A stretch of 64,000 nucleotides of DNA from contig NZ_CP018319.1 of the NCBI RefSeq assembly GCF_001952935.1, positions 5,972,001 to 6,036,000 of the forward strand. Reading direction: 5' to 3'. The stretch comes from Pseudomonas frederiksbergensis (GTDB lineage Bacteria > Pseudomonadota > Gammaproteobacteria > Pseudomonadales > Pseudomonadaceae). Positions within the stretch are counted from its first letter, which is position 1. Every line of letters starts with the position of its first letter. Position numbers and translations under genes: made by a program. The notes below the pieces were generated by a model, which was given only the letters and a program-made list of their open reading frames with translations, had not been told where the DNA came from and searched no databases. This document shows positions 50,848 through 59,912 of the stretch, one piece after another.

Positions 50848-52350
50848 TCAGCGTTTGACCGACAGATCCGTCTGGGTCATGCGACTGCGGATCGTGAACA
50901 CCCCATCTCCCGAGAGAATCGCGCTACGAGCAAACAGGCGACCGCTCTCCCAGTTCGAAAGCCCCAGTTCCGGCTTGTTCAGTGCGTACTGTCCGTCGAC
51001 CCAGCGGGTAATCCCGTTACCGACAAAAGGTGCGTTGACCGCGTTGTAGAAGCGGTCCTGAGCCGCTGCATCTTCACTGATCAGCGACACGGTGAACTGC
51101 GGGCTATAGCGATTGAACAAGGCGATGGCGCTGTCCAGGTCATCGACAATCTTCAGGCTGACTTCCGGGGTTTCTTCCCATTCCCACTCGCGGCCCAACT
51201 GGTCCTCGGGCAGCGGTTCGGCCAACGCTTCGGTCTGATAGCCTTCGGCGCGGTACACCTCAACACTGGCGGTCTGCCAATCGGTCGGCAGGTATTGCTC
51301 GCTGCCTTCGACAATGTGCAATTTGCAGCCCTGCCCGCGAGCAGTGCCGGCCTGTTGCAGCGCGTCGAGGAACAGCGGCAACAGTTGTGCGACACGGTCA
51401 CGGTGAATCAGGCAGACGTTCATCGTGTTGCAGACTTTGCGATCCAGCGAGTTGCGCACTACCGCGGCAAAGCGCTGGGCATCGGCATCCTTGTCGGCGA
51501 TCAGCCAGGCGCCACCGGTGCCGTGCAGGCTGACGGCGGTGCCAGCCTGTTGGGCGATGCTGCCCAACTGGCTGACGGCGCGCCCCGAACCACGGGCCAC
51601 CGCCAGCGACAGGCGTCGGTCGGCGAACATCGCCCAGCCGGCCGCGTGATTGACGCTTTCCACCAGTGACACCGCGCCGGCCGGCAACCCGGCGTCACTC
51701 AGTGCCGGATTCAACGCGTGGGTGACGATGGCTTGCGCCGTGCCCAACGCATCGCTGCCGATTCGCAACACCGCTGTGTTACCCGTGCGCAACACACCGG
51801 CGGCGTCGGCGAAAACATTCGGCCGGCCTTCGAAGACGAACGCGACGATGCCCAGCGGAGAAACCACTTGCTCGACTTTCCAGCCGTCGTGCTCGACGCA
51901 ACTGACCACTTTGCCGCGCGTGGCTGACGCATCGCGCCAGGCCCTGAGGCCGGCGATCATGTCGCGGCGCATGCGTTCATCCGCCATAAGGCGCGTGGTG
52001 GAGCGCCCGCGGGCCTTGGCTCGTTCGATATCGGCCAGGTTGGCGGCTTCGATCAAAGCCCAGCAGGCAGGGTCTTCCAGGCGTTGGGCGAAGCGATCGA
52101 AGAACTCGCTGATGGCTTGATCGGAAACTGCGGACATTGCGCTGAAGGCTGCTTCGGCACGCTCGATTGCGATGGCCGCCGCTTGCTGGTCGACTACCGG
52201 AATCAGCAACAATTCGCCGCTGACCTGCTCCACCAGCAAATGATCCCCGGGCTGAAAACGCGCGGCCAATTCGGGGCTGACCACAGAGACACGATTCCCG
52301 GCGAAAGGGATAGCTGTGCCAGCGACTAGACGTTCGAGCGCAAGAGACAT
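50848..52350 (-). CDS. ProA-like aldehyde dehydrogenase with N-terminal extension
   Basis: A 500-residue aldehyde dehydrogenase-superfamily protein close to gamma-glutamyl phosphate reductase: PLGIVAFVFEGRPNVFADAAGVLRTGNTAVLRIG and the catalytic cysteine in RKVCNTMNVCLI. True ProA is about 420 residues; here an extra 80 residues precede the domain. No proB is nearby, so it may be a paralogue with another semialdehyde substrate. It lies downstream of the glutaminase gene on the same strand. Confidence 0.82.
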   Translation of the reverse strand: MSLALERLVAGTAIPFAGNRVSVVSPELAARFQPGDHLLVEQVSGELLLIPVVDQQAAAIAIERAEAAFSAMSAVSDQAISEFFDRFAQRLEDPACWALIEAANLADIERAKARGRSTTRLMADERMRRDMIAGLRAWRDASATRGKVVSCVEHDGWKVEQVVSPLGIVAFVFEGRPNVFADAAGVLRTGNTAVLRIGSDALGTAQAIVTHALNPALSDAGLPAGAVSLVESVNHAAGWAMFADRRLSLAVARGSGRAVSQLGSIAQQAGTAVSLHGTGGAWLIADKDADAQRFAAVVRNSLDRKVCNTMNVCLIHRDRVAQLLPLFLDALQQAGTARGQGCKLHIVEGSEQYLPTDWQTASVEVYRAEGYQTEALAEPLPEDQLGREWEWEETPEVSLKIVDDLDSAIALFNRYSPQFTVSLISEDAAAQDRFYNAVNAPFVGNGITRWVDGQYALNKPELGLSNWESGRLFARSAILSGDGVFTIRSRMTQTDLSVKR

Positions 52351-52512
52351 GAAGCGGTTTCACCATGCAGGGGGCGGCCGGAAAATGTATAGGAAAATCC
52401 CTGGAGCGTCATTAACCGCACGCCTGGCCACTGATCGAAAACCCGGCGGCCCGTTTCTTCGCTAAAAGCATTTCCGGCTTTCCAGCATGGCCGTCGAGCG
52501 GCAGTACTGTGC

Positions 52513-53421
52513 CTAGAAAACCGACCAGCCAATCCGCTGACTCAGCAGTTCCAGCGCGGCCATGCCCGCGAGGGAGTTGCCGGCGGTGTTCAACTCCGGC
52601 GACCAGACGCACACGGTAAATTGCCCCGGTACCACCGCGACAATCCCCCCGCCCACGCCGCTCTTGCCCGGTAAACCGACGCGATAGGCAAAGTTGCCGG
52701 CTTCATCGTAGAGGCCGCTGGTGGCCATGATCGAGTTGACTTGCTGGGTCTGGCGCGCGGTGAGGATCTGTTCGCCGCTGTGCTTGCAGAAACCATCGTT
52801 GGCCAGGAAACAGAACGCCCGCGCCAGGTCCACGCAGCTCATGCGCAGCGCGCAATGGCTGAAATAACTGCGCAGCACCGCTTCGACATCGTTGTGAAAA
52901 TTGCCGAACGATTGCATCAGGTAAGCCATCGCAGCATTGCGCGCGCGATGCTGGTATTCCGACTCGGCGACCTTGCCGTCTACCATGACTTGCGGGTTGC
53001 CGGACAGCCGACGGACAAAGTCGCGCATCGACAGCGCCGGCGCGGCAAAGCGTGACTGGTTGATGTCGCAGATCACCAGCGCACCGGCGTTGATGAAGGG
53101 ATTGCGCGGGCGCCCGCGCTCGAATTCCAGTTGCACCAGCGAATTGAACGGTTGGCCGGAAGGCTCGTGACCCAGGCGCGTCCAAATGGTTTCGCCGGAG
53201 TGTTCGATGGCCTGCACCAGGCTGAACACCTTGGAAATACTCTGCACCGAGAACAGCGTATGGGCATCGCCGGCGCAATACAGTTCGCCGTCATTGCCGT
53301 ATACCGCGATGCCCAGTTGATCGGCCGGCACAGTACCGAGGGCGGGAATGTAGTCAGCCACCTTGCCCTGGCCGATCAGGGGACGAACTGCGTCAAGGAT
53401 CTCGTTCAACAGCGCTTGCAT
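52513..53421 (-). CDS. glsA: glutaminase A
   Basis: A 302-residue serine-dependent glutaminase: YIPALGTVPADQLGIAVYG, the nucleophile region FSVQSISKVFSLVQ, FERGRPRNPFINAGALV and GKSGVGGGIVAVVPG. It hydrolyses glutamine to glutamate and ammonia. The frame extends 30 codons upstream to 53511, but the family length of about 302 favours ATG 53421. Together with the ProA-like gene it suggests glutamate-family metabolism, though co-transcription across the 160-bp gap is uncertain. Confidence 0.93.
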   Translation of the reverse strand: MQALLNEILDAVRPLIGQGKVADYIPALGTVPADQLGIAVYGNDGELYCAGDAHTLFSVQSISKVFSLVQAIEHSGETIWTRLGHEPSGQPFNSLVQLEFERGRPRNPFINAGALVICDINQSRFAAPALSMRDFVRRLSGNPQVMVDGKVAESEYQHRARNAAMAYLMQSFGNFHNDVEAVLRSYFSHCALRMSCVDLARAFCFLANDGFCKHSGEQILTARQTQQVNSIMATSGLYDEAGNFAYRVGLPGKSGVGGGIVAVVPGQFTVCVWSPELNTAGNSLAGMAALELLSQRIGWSVF

Positions 53422-53547
53422 GCCGGGTTCCGAAGTCTCGCCCCATGGGATCGCGGGGACACAGACGCTAGACGCCAGCGGTCGGGGCCGGATCACAGTT
53501 TTGCGTGGCATTGGAGAAACCCAATCTCTAATACACCACTGATCCCC

Positions 53548-53637
53548 TGTGGGAGTGAGCCTGCTCGCGATAGCGGTGTGTCAGTCAACATCATTGTTAA
53601 ATGACACACCGCTATCGCGAGCAGGCTCACTCCCACA
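53548..53637. repeat. REP with perfect 36-bp arms
   Basis: 53548-53583 (TGTGGGAGTGAGCCTGCTCG, continuing CGATAGCGGTGTGTCA) is exactly inverted at 53602-53637, with an 18-base loop. It is the most perfect copy of its family in the window. Confidence 0.92.
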
Positions 53638-53808
53638 AGAGATCAGTGGTTACGTATCACAGTGTGTACAGCGCCCCTGCCGACACACCCCGCCCCTAAA
53701 ACCCCACGCCAAAGACACATCGCAGATACACCTGCTTGATGAACTGTGCCCGTCGATTGGCCGCGCCAATCAAAGCGTTCAACTCACTCAATGCTACGGA
53801 GTATCACC

Positions 53809-54027
53809 ATGTTCAAACTCTCGACTTCTTCCTTGACCCTCGGCCTGATCATCGCTGGTGGCCTGGCCGTGTCCAACGCGGCTTCAGCCTCTGAGTCCGA
53901 GGCGTTCAGCATGAAACAACTGACCCACGGCTATAGCCAGGCCCAGGCCGACTCGGCAGAAAAACCGGCGGAAGGTAAATGTGGCGAAGGCAAATGCGGC
54001 GAAGGCAAGTGCGGCGCCAGCAAGTAA
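53809..54027 (+). CDS. HvfA/bufferin-like Cys-repeat precursor
   Basis: A 72-residue protein with a signal peptide (about 1-27) and three tandem EGKCG repeats at 55-69 before ASK. The leader segment FSMKQLTHGYSQ and the repeats match HvfA-type precursors (bufferins), exported peptides whose cysteines are modified to copper-binding heterocycles by a DUF692 (MNIO) enzyme with a DUF2063 partner. Here the next gene is a DoxX protein and neither maturation gene is in the window. Copper handling is inferred from the family. Confidence 0.82.
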   Translation: MFKLSTSSLTLGLIIAGGLAVSNAASASESEAFSMKQLTHGYSQAQADSAEKPAEGKCGEGKCGEGKCGASK

Positions 54028-54081
54028 CCCTTTGCGTGGGGCACCGCGGTGCCCCTCCTCCCTGACTGAACGGAGATCTCC

Positions 54082-54597
54082 ATGACCACCTCACTCTCGT
54101 CGGCCGTAAAAGGCTTGCATCTGAAGCTCGACCGCGTCGGTAGCTGGATCGCGCCGCTGACCCTGCGGGTGTTCCTCGCCTGGGAGTTCTTCGAATCAGG
54201 CCTGGAAAAATTCAATGGCGAAAACTGGTTTGCCGATATTCAGGACAACTTCCCGTTCCCCTTCAACCACGTGCCAGCCACGCTGAACTGGGAACTGTCG
54301 ATGTGGGCTGAACTGATCTGTGCCCTGGCCATACTGGTCGGCCTGGGAACCCGGATCTCGGCGTTGATTTTGATCGTGGTCACGGTCGTCGCGACTGCCG
54401 CCGTTCACTGGCCGGCCGATTGGTCTACATTGAGTGAGCTTGCTCAGGGTTATGCCATCAGCAATAAAGGTCACGGCAACTTCAAACTGCCGCTGATCTA
54501 TCTCGCGGCCTTTATGCCGCTGTTGCTCTCGGGTGCCGGTAAACTCAGCCTCGATGCGCTGCTGGCTCGAGTCTACTGGCGTCGCGATAAGCGCTGA
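54082..54597 (+). CDS. DoxX-family membrane protein
   Basis: A 171-residue protein with four membrane helices and the DoxX start LTLRVFLAWEFFESGLEKFNGE, then AELICALAILVGLGTRISALILIVV. DoxX proteins accompany HvfA/MNIO loci as the fourth gene and may take part in quinone-linked thiol redox or in metal handling. It lies 54 bp after the bufferin-like gene with GGAGAT upstream, so the two are likely co-transcribed. Confidence 0.88.
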   Translation: MTTSLSSAVKGLHLKLDRVGSWIAPLTLRVFLAWEFFESGLEKFNGENWFADIQDNFPFPFNHVPATLNWELSMWAELICALAILVGLGTRISALILIVVTVVATAAVHWPADWSTLSELAQGYAISNKGHGNFKLPLIYLAAFMPLLLSGAGKLSLDALLARVYWRRDKR

Positions 54598-54722
54598 AGC
54601 GCCACCGGTATTGGCAGTGGACGGTTTCGCCGAATGATGGAAACGTCTGCAGGCGCTGCCAAGCCTCAAGACTACGCAGCCCAGTAACTTCACCCCACTC
54701 ACTTGCGAAGACAGGAGCCACC

Positions 54723-55421
54723 ATGAGCGTGACCACCCAATGGATCGAGATCGACAGCGCTGACGGCAAATTCGGCGCTTACCTGGCCATTCCGCATACC
54801 CGCAAAGGTCCGGGGATCGTGCTGATCCAGGAAATCTTTGGCGTGAATGAACACATCCGCTCGGTCGCTGAACAATACGCTGCCGACGGTTACCTGGTGA
54901 TTGCACCGGACCTGTTCTGGCGCAACGGCCACCGTATCGAACTGGGTTACGACGAGGCCGGCTGGAAACGCGCCGTCGAGTTGATGAACGCCACCGATGT
55001 CGACAAGGCACAGACCGACATCGAACTGGCCATCGACGCCTTGAAAGCCCAACCGGGGCTGGACGGTGGGATCGCCTCGATTGGTTACTGCTTCGGCGGT
55101 TTGCTCTCGTACCACACCGCCGCCAATGGGCTGGTGGACGTGGCCATCGCCTATTACGGCGGCGGAATCCAGAATCAGCTGGACCGCGCCGATGAAATCG
55201 AGGTGCCGCTGCTGATGCACTTCGGTGAACAGGACAGCCATATCCCACTGGAAGCCGTGGAGAAAATCGCCGAGCGTTTCGATACCAACGATAACGTCGA
55301 AATTGTCGTGTACCCGGAGGCCGAACATGGCTTCAACTGCTCGCATCGCGACAGCTACAACCAACGCGCAGCGGCTGAGGCCCATGGCAATACGTTGATC
55401 TTTTTGGGTCAGGAACTGTAA
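54723..55421 (+). CDS. dienelactone hydrolase-family protein
   Basis: A 232-residue alpha/beta hydrolase with the catalytic cysteine in IGYCFGG, acid in GEQDSHIP, and histidine in AEHGFNC. The VLIQEIFGVNEHIR opening is typical of bacterial dienelactone hydrolases. No catechol pathway genes are close, so the substrate may be another lactone or ester. AGGAG lies upstream of ATG 54723. Confidence 0.92.
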   Translation: MSVTTQWIEIDSADGKFGAYLAIPHTRKGPGIVLIQEIFGVNEHIRSVAEQYAADGYLVIAPDLFWRNGHRIELGYDEAGWKRAVELMNATDVDKAQTDIELAIDALKAQPGLDGGIASIGYCFGGLLSYHTAANGLVDVAIAYYGGGIQNQLDRADEIEVPLLMHFGEQDSHIPLEAVEKIAERFDTNDNVEIVVYPEAEHGFNCSHRDSYNQRAAAEAHGNTLIFLGQEL

Positions 55422-55449
55422 GGCCGGAGTTTTTTAGCGCCTGTAATGG

Positions 55450-55539
55450 CCCCATCGCGGGCAAGTCGGATCACCGCATCGCACGCTCCCACATTGGAAT
55501 GCATTTCCCCTGTGGGAGCGTGGCTTGCTCGCGATGGGG
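55450..55539. repeat. REP-type inverted repeat
   Basis: Arms CCCCATCGCGGGCAAG ... GCTCCCACA and TGTGGGAGCGTGGCTTGCTCGCGATGGGG separated by an unpaired spacer, between convergent genes. Confidence 0.82.
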
Positions 55540-55558
55540 TCGACATGGTCTCAGCCGC

Positions 55559-56533
55559 TTAACGACTGGTTTCTTCTACCACCTCGCTCACTATCAACTT
55601 CGGATGTGCACTGCGTTCATGCACATGACTCGTCGGTGTACGGTCGATCAACAGGCTCAACAATTCCGGGCGGCTGTAGTGACCGCGTGAATCCATCATG
55701 CGTTTGCGTCTGTCGATCAGGCCCATGTCGAGGTCGGCGATCACTTCGCCTTCGCCTTCGGTCAGCGAGCCCAGAACCACGCCGTCCGGGCTGATGATCG
55801 CGGTAAAGCAACCACCGGAAATCGGGCCGATGGGGCAACCGGTGTCGGCCATGATTTGTGCCTGTTGTTCAGGGTTCAGCCAAGCGGTGGAGTTGACCAC
55901 GAAGCACGCCGCCTCCAATGCATGCTGGCGAATGTTGACTTCCATTTGTGAAGCGAACAAAGGCCCCGCAAACGATCCTGGATACATCGCCGCATGGATC
56001 TGTTCGCCGTCAACCATCAAGGCATAACGGGCCAGCGGGTTGTAATGTTCCCAACACGCCAACTGGCCGATGCGCCCTACCGCGCTGTCGGTGGCGCGCA
56101 GGCCTGAGCCGTCGCCCATGCCCCAGATCATGCGTTCGTGATAGGTCGGGGAAATCTTGCGCCGATGCTGAATCAGGCTGCCGTCGGCGTCGAACAACAA
56201 CTGCGCGTTGTACAGCGTGCCGCCGTCACGTTCGTTGACACCGATTGAAACCACCATGCCCGCCTGTCTGGCGGCGGCGCCGATGGCCTCGGTGGCAGCC
56301 GAAGGAACAGTGACGGCCTGATCCAGCAGTTTGAGGTGCTCAGCCGCCATTTCGAAAGGCGACTGAACGAACGAAAAGTACGGGTAGTAAGGCACGATGG
56401 TTTCCGGGAACACGGCGAATTGCACGCCCTGCTCGCCGAGTTCGAGAATTTTCTGCACCACTTTGTCGACGGTGCCTTCACGGCTGTAAAGAACGGGACT
56501 GATTTGGACGGCGGCGGCTTTTACGAGGGTCAT
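55559..56533 (-). CDS. Nit1C-type nitrilase
   Basis: A 324-residue nitrilase with the full triad: E in FPETIVPYYPYF, K in HRRKISPTYHERMIWG and C in GQLACWEHYNPLARYAL. Sequence style matches the Nit1C clade, which converts nitriles to acids and ammonia and has been tied to cyanide assimilation. The usual Nit1C companions (radical SAM, acetyltransferase, flavoprotein) are absent. A GlxA-type regulator gene is upstream on the same strand. ATG 56533 fits the family start MTLVKAAAVQ. Confidence 0.9.
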   Translation of the reverse strand: MTLVKAAAVQISPVLYSREGTVDKVVQKILELGEQGVQFAVFPETIVPYYPYFSFVQSPFEMAAEHLKLLDQAVTVPSAATEAIGAAARQAGMVVSIGVNERDGGTLYNAQLLFDADGSLIQHRRKISPTYHERMIWGMGDGSGLRATDSAVGRIGQLACWEHYNPLARYALMVDGEQIHAAMYPGSFAGPLFASQMEVNIRQHALEAACFVVNSTAWLNPEQQAQIMADTGCPIGPISGGCFTAIISPDGVVLGSLTEGEGEVIADLDMGLIDRRKRMMDSRGHYSRPELLSLLIDRTPTSHVHERSAHPKLIVSEVVEETSR

Positions 56534-56660
56534 GGCGGTGATCTCATTGAGGGAATGGACTACTTCGAGATCAAAATTACGCCAATAATATTTAGGCCGA
56601 AATGTCGAATACACCACCTTTTAGGACATCCCGAGCATCACCCGCGGCAATCGATGAGTA

Positions 56661-56770
56661 ACCTGTGGCGAGGGAGCTTGCTCCCGCTGGACTGCGCAGC
56701 AGTCCCCTTCTTTTTTGGGGTAAGGGGGCCGCTTCGCGACCCAGCGGGAGCAAGCTCCCTCGCCACAGGT
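56661..56770. repeat. REP-type inverted repeat with perfect outer arms
   Basis: ACCTGTGGCGAGGGAGCTTG (then CTCCCGCTGG) is exactly inverted at the right end, 30 bp per arm, around an inner imperfect pair. Confidence 0.9.
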
Positions 56771-56796
56771 TCAGTGTCACGTTTGACTGACTGGCA

Positions 56797-57729
56797 TCAA
56801 CCGCGATTGGCGCGCTGGATGACCTGTGGTGGCTGGCCAAATGCACGAATAAACGCCCGACGCATCCGCTCCCGATCGCCAAAACCGGTATCGGTCGCCA
56901 CCACGTCGATGGGGTGCCGGCCGGTTTCCATCATCAGACGCGCCGCTTCTACCCGCAGGTTTTCGATGGCCTTGGCCGGTGATTGCCCGGTTTCGGCATG
57001 GAACACACGGCTGAATTGCCGGGGGCTGAGGTTGGCGGCACTGGCCAGTTCCTCGACCGACAGCGCGGACTTCAGGTTCTGCTTGGCATAGGCCAACGCG
57101 GCCTGGATGCGATCGGTCTTGGGCTCCAGTTCGAGCATTACCGAAAACTGCGACTGCCCTCCCGCGCGTCGGTGATACACCACCAATTGCCGGGCGACCC
57201 GCCGCGCCACTTCCGCGCCCAGGTCGCCTTCAACCAGGGCCAATGCCAGATCGACACAAGCGCTCATGCCCGCCGCCGTCCAGATGTTGCCGTCGTTGAT
57301 GAAGATCCGGTCTTCCTCGACCTTCACCTGCGGGTACGCCTTCTGCAGCGCCGGCGCGTGACACCAGTGAGTGGTCGCCCGTCGACCGTCGAGCAACCCG
57401 GCCTCGGCCAGCGCAATCGCGCCGGTGCAGATCGAGCCCAGACGCCGGGTGGTCCGACTGGCGTTGCGCAAAAACGCCACCATGCCCGGGGATACCGGGC
57501 GGATCAGGTTGTCACCCAGCACCAGCAGCGTGTCGAACGAGCGCTGGTCGAACGCCGTGGTTTCCACGCCAAAACCGGCGGAAGTCTGCACCGTGCCGCC
57601 GTGCTCGGACAGCAAGGCAATGTTGTACGCCGGCTCGTCGGTGGCCATGTTGGCCAACTCGAACGTGGCGCACATGGCCAGGCCCAACACCTGAAAACCG
57701 GGGTAAACGATGAGTCCGATGGTGTGCAT
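56797..57729 (-). CDS. GlxA-family AraC regulator
   Basis: A 310-residue regulator: an N-terminal DJ-1/PfpI-like domain (IGLIVYPGFQVLGLAM, GSICTGAIALAEAGLLDGRRATTHW) and a C-terminal AraC double helix-turn-helix (LASAANLSPRQFSRVFHAETGQSPAKAIENLR, ATDTGFGDRERMRRAFIRAFGQPP). It probably senses an amine, amino acid or nitrile product and controls the nitrilase downstream. A REP lies between them. Confidence 0.92.
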   Translation of the reverse strand: MHTIGLIVYPGFQVLGLAMCATFELANMATDEPAYNIALLSEHGGTVQTSAGFGVETTAFDQRSFDTLLVLGDNLIRPVSPGMVAFLRNASRTTRRLGSICTGAIALAEAGLLDGRRATTHWCHAPALQKAYPQVKVEEDRIFINDGNIWTAAGMSACVDLALALVEGDLGAEVARRVARQLVVYHRRAGGQSQFSVMLELEPKTDRIQAALAYAKQNLKSALSVEELASAANLSPRQFSRVFHAETGQSPAKAIENLRVEAARLMMETGRHPIDVVATDTGFGDRERMRRAFIRAFGQPPQVIQRANRG

Positions 57730-57870
57730 GGCGGCGGCTTTCTTATGACCTTAAAAGTGGTCTGCCTGATTTAACAGCCACTGTCGTTGCGTCGCAAGAT
57801 GATCGTCAGGACTGATGCTGGCCGGCATCGGCGGCTCGGCCATTGTCGATTCGTTGAACTATGCGAAGTT

Positions 57871-58071
57871 CTAGCAGCAACGGGTATTACATTTTCCACG
57901 GCCGAAACGGGCCTCCTGACGCTCTCGAAAAAACGCTGAATAGCTCATGACCGGCTCGCCGGGATGATTGAGCGTCATTTGCGCAACGTAGTTATCGTAA
58001 TCGGGCACGCCGACCATCAAACGGGCGCTCTGGCTGAGGAACTTCGCGACCTGCTGCAGTTTGCGGTACAT
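57871..58071 (-). CDS. YbdD/YjiX-family small protein, orphan
   Basis: A 66-residue protein with the family pattern MVGVPDYDNYVAQMTLNHP, PVMSYSAFFRERQEARFGRG and a cysteine-rich end CNTRCC. Relatives are normally encoded directly downstream of the pyruvate/peptide transporter genes cstA or btsT; no such gene is here. AGAGAGAA lies before ATG 58071. Confidence 0.85.
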   Translation of the reverse strand: MYRKLQQVAKFLSQSARLMVGVPDYDNYVAQMTLNHPGEPVMSYSAFFRERQEARFGRGKCNTRCC

Positions 58072-58244
58072 GGCAATTCTCTCTTTGAGTGGGGGGCTGG
58101 CCCATGAAAGCGCACTGATGTATCTGCACTGTGTCAGCACCGGGGCCTTTTGTATTTTCAAGTATCAACCGCAGCGGCGATCAACGTCCGGCTCGTTATC
58201 ACGCTAGGCTGAAGATTAACGACATCGTGAAGGAGGCGTTCGAG

Positions 58245-58730
58245 ATGCAACTCAGCACGTTGAAAATCGATAAACCGGAAGCGACGAACTTCATTCTGGG
58301 GCAGACGCACTTCATCAAGTCCGTCGAGGACATTCACGAAGCGTTGGTCAATACCGTGCCAGGAATCCGCTTTGGCGTGGCCTTTTGCGAAGCTTCCGGC
58401 AAATGCCTGGTGCGCTGGTCCGGCACCGATACCGCCATGATCGAACTGGCCCAGAAGAATGCGACAGCCATTGGCGCAGGCCATAGCTTCATCATTTTCC
58501 TCGACGATGGCTTCTATCCCGTAAACGTGTTGAACGCCGTCAAAATGGTTCCAGAGGTGTGCCGCATTTTTTGTGCGACGGCCAATCCAACTGAGGTGAT
58601 TCTCGCCGAGACGGAGCAAGGGCGAGCGATTCTCGGCGTGGTGGATGGCTTCTGTGCCCGTGACATTGAAGGCGAGGAAGACATCCTGTGGCGCAAGAAC
58701 CTGTTGCGGCAGATCGGCTACAAACTTTGA
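58245..58730 (+). CDS. adenosine-specific kinase-family protein
   Basis: A 161-residue protein of the family first described as an archaeal adenosine-specific kinase (PF04008-type): ATNFILGQTHFIKSVEDIHEAL, GIRFGVAFCEASGKCLVRW, CRIFCATANPTEVI and GILG-like AILGVVDG. AAGGAGGCG precedes ATG 58245. The enzymatic role in bacteria is not established, so the name is by family only. Confidence 0.85.
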   Translation: MQLSTLKIDKPEATNFILGQTHFIKSVEDIHEALVNTVPGIRFGVAFCEASGKCLVRWSGTDTAMIELAQKNATAIGAGHSFIIFLDDGFYPVNVLNAVKMVPEVCRIFCATANPTEVILAETEQGRAILGVVDGFCARDIEGEEDILWRKNLLRQIGYKL

Positions 58731-58797
58731 GCACCTTGCGTTATAAACGGGCGCTGAACTCATACCATGCACTTGTCTAATCAAGGAAGAAACGGCA

Positions 58798-59850
58798 TTG
58801 AAAATAGCTTTTGGCGCCCTGTTGTTGACCGGGCTGACGACTCTCGCACTCGCTGACGAGAACCCTGTCGGCTTCCACGCTTCCACACTGGCGGACTCGC
58901 ACAATGACCGTGCGCTAGAAATGGTCGTCTGGTACCCCAGTGCAACTACCGCAGCCACGCAAATGATTGGTGATGATGCGGTGTTCGTCGGGGCTTCTGC
59001 CGTTCGCGACGCGCCGCCTGCTGCTGGCAAGCATCCATTGTTGGTGCTCTCCCACGGGTACAGAGGTAACTGGAGCAACCAGATCTGGCTTGCCAGTGCT
59101 CTGGCTCATAGGGGTTACATCGTCGCCGCAATCAACCACCCCGGCACTACCACTCATGACCGTAGCCCTCCAGCAGCGGCGCAGTTATGGCAGCGGCCCA
59201 TTGATTTGCGCAGAGCTATTGATGGGGTCACGACTCAACCTGAAAAATTCGGCTTGGTCGCCAATGACCGAATTGCGGTGGTGGGCCATTCACTCGGCGG
59301 CTGGACCGCCCTGGAAATCGCCGGCGCCCGGTTCGATCCAGACCGCTTCGCCCATGACTGCAAAGCCCACCCGCAGTTATCAAGTTGCACCGTCTACGCA
59401 AAGATAAACCCCGCAACCACCTCGGAATCAAAGGCTGCGTTGACTGCCGATTGGCGTGATAAACGCGTCACTGCTGTGGTTACCTTGGACCTGGGCCTTT
59501 CACGGGGCATGACCGATGAAAGCCTGGCAACGCTGCCGGTACCCGCGCTGGTGATCGCTGCCGGCGTACCGTCGGAGGAGCTTCCCGCTGAGTTGGAGTC
59601 TGCCAATCTGGCCAAACGCCTGCCTTCGGCATCAAGCCGCTACGTCGAAATCAGCGATGCAAGCCATTTCAGTTTCTTGTCGATGTGCAAACCTGGCGCG
59701 CAGGCATTGCTTGAAGAAGAAGTACCAGGCGATGGCATCATTTGCCGAGATGGCGACAACGCTCGCCCGCGCGGGGAGATTCAACAGCAAATTACATCGC
59801 TGATAGCAGAGTTTCTTCAGTCGTCTATCTACAAAGAAGACAGTTTGTAG
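58798..59850 (+). CDS. exported alpha/beta hydrolase
   Basis: A 350-residue protein starting at TTG 58798 with AAGGAAG upstream. It has a signal peptide (MKIAFGALLLTGLTTLALA), an oxyanion region VLSHGYRGNW, the nucleophile elbow VVGHSLGGWTA and a late histidine in DASHFSF. It belongs to the predicted dienelactone hydrolase group of exported esterases. Four cysteines could form disulfides. The substrate is unknown. Confidence 0.83.
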   Translation: MKIAFGALLLTGLTTLALADENPVGFHASTLADSHNDRALEMVVWYPSATTAATQMIGDDAVFVGASAVRDAPPAAGKHPLLVLSHGYRGNWSNQIWLASALAHRGYIVAAINHPGTTTHDRSPPAAAQLWQRPIDLRRAIDGVTTQPEKFGLVANDRIAVVGHSLGGWTALEIAGARFDPDRFAHDCKAHPQLSSCTVYAKINPATTSESKAALTADWRDKRVTAVVTLDLGLSRGMTDESLATLPVPALVIAAGVPSEELPAELESANLAKRLPSASSRYVEISDASHFSFLSMCKPGAQALLEEEVPGDGIICRDGDNARPRGEIQQQITSLIAEFLQSSIYKEDSL

Positions 59851-59912
59851 AATCGGGGTACGAGAAACTGTCGCAGTTCAAAAAAACCGCTTGAGTAGTT
59901 TCAGCGTTCAAT

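Noticed and set aside
54028..54722. hidden DUF692/DUF2063 maturation gene beside the bufferin-like precursor
   Set aside because: All frames were read: the interval holds the DoxX gene and non-coding sequence, and the long minus-strand frame there is Arg/Ser-rich shadow.
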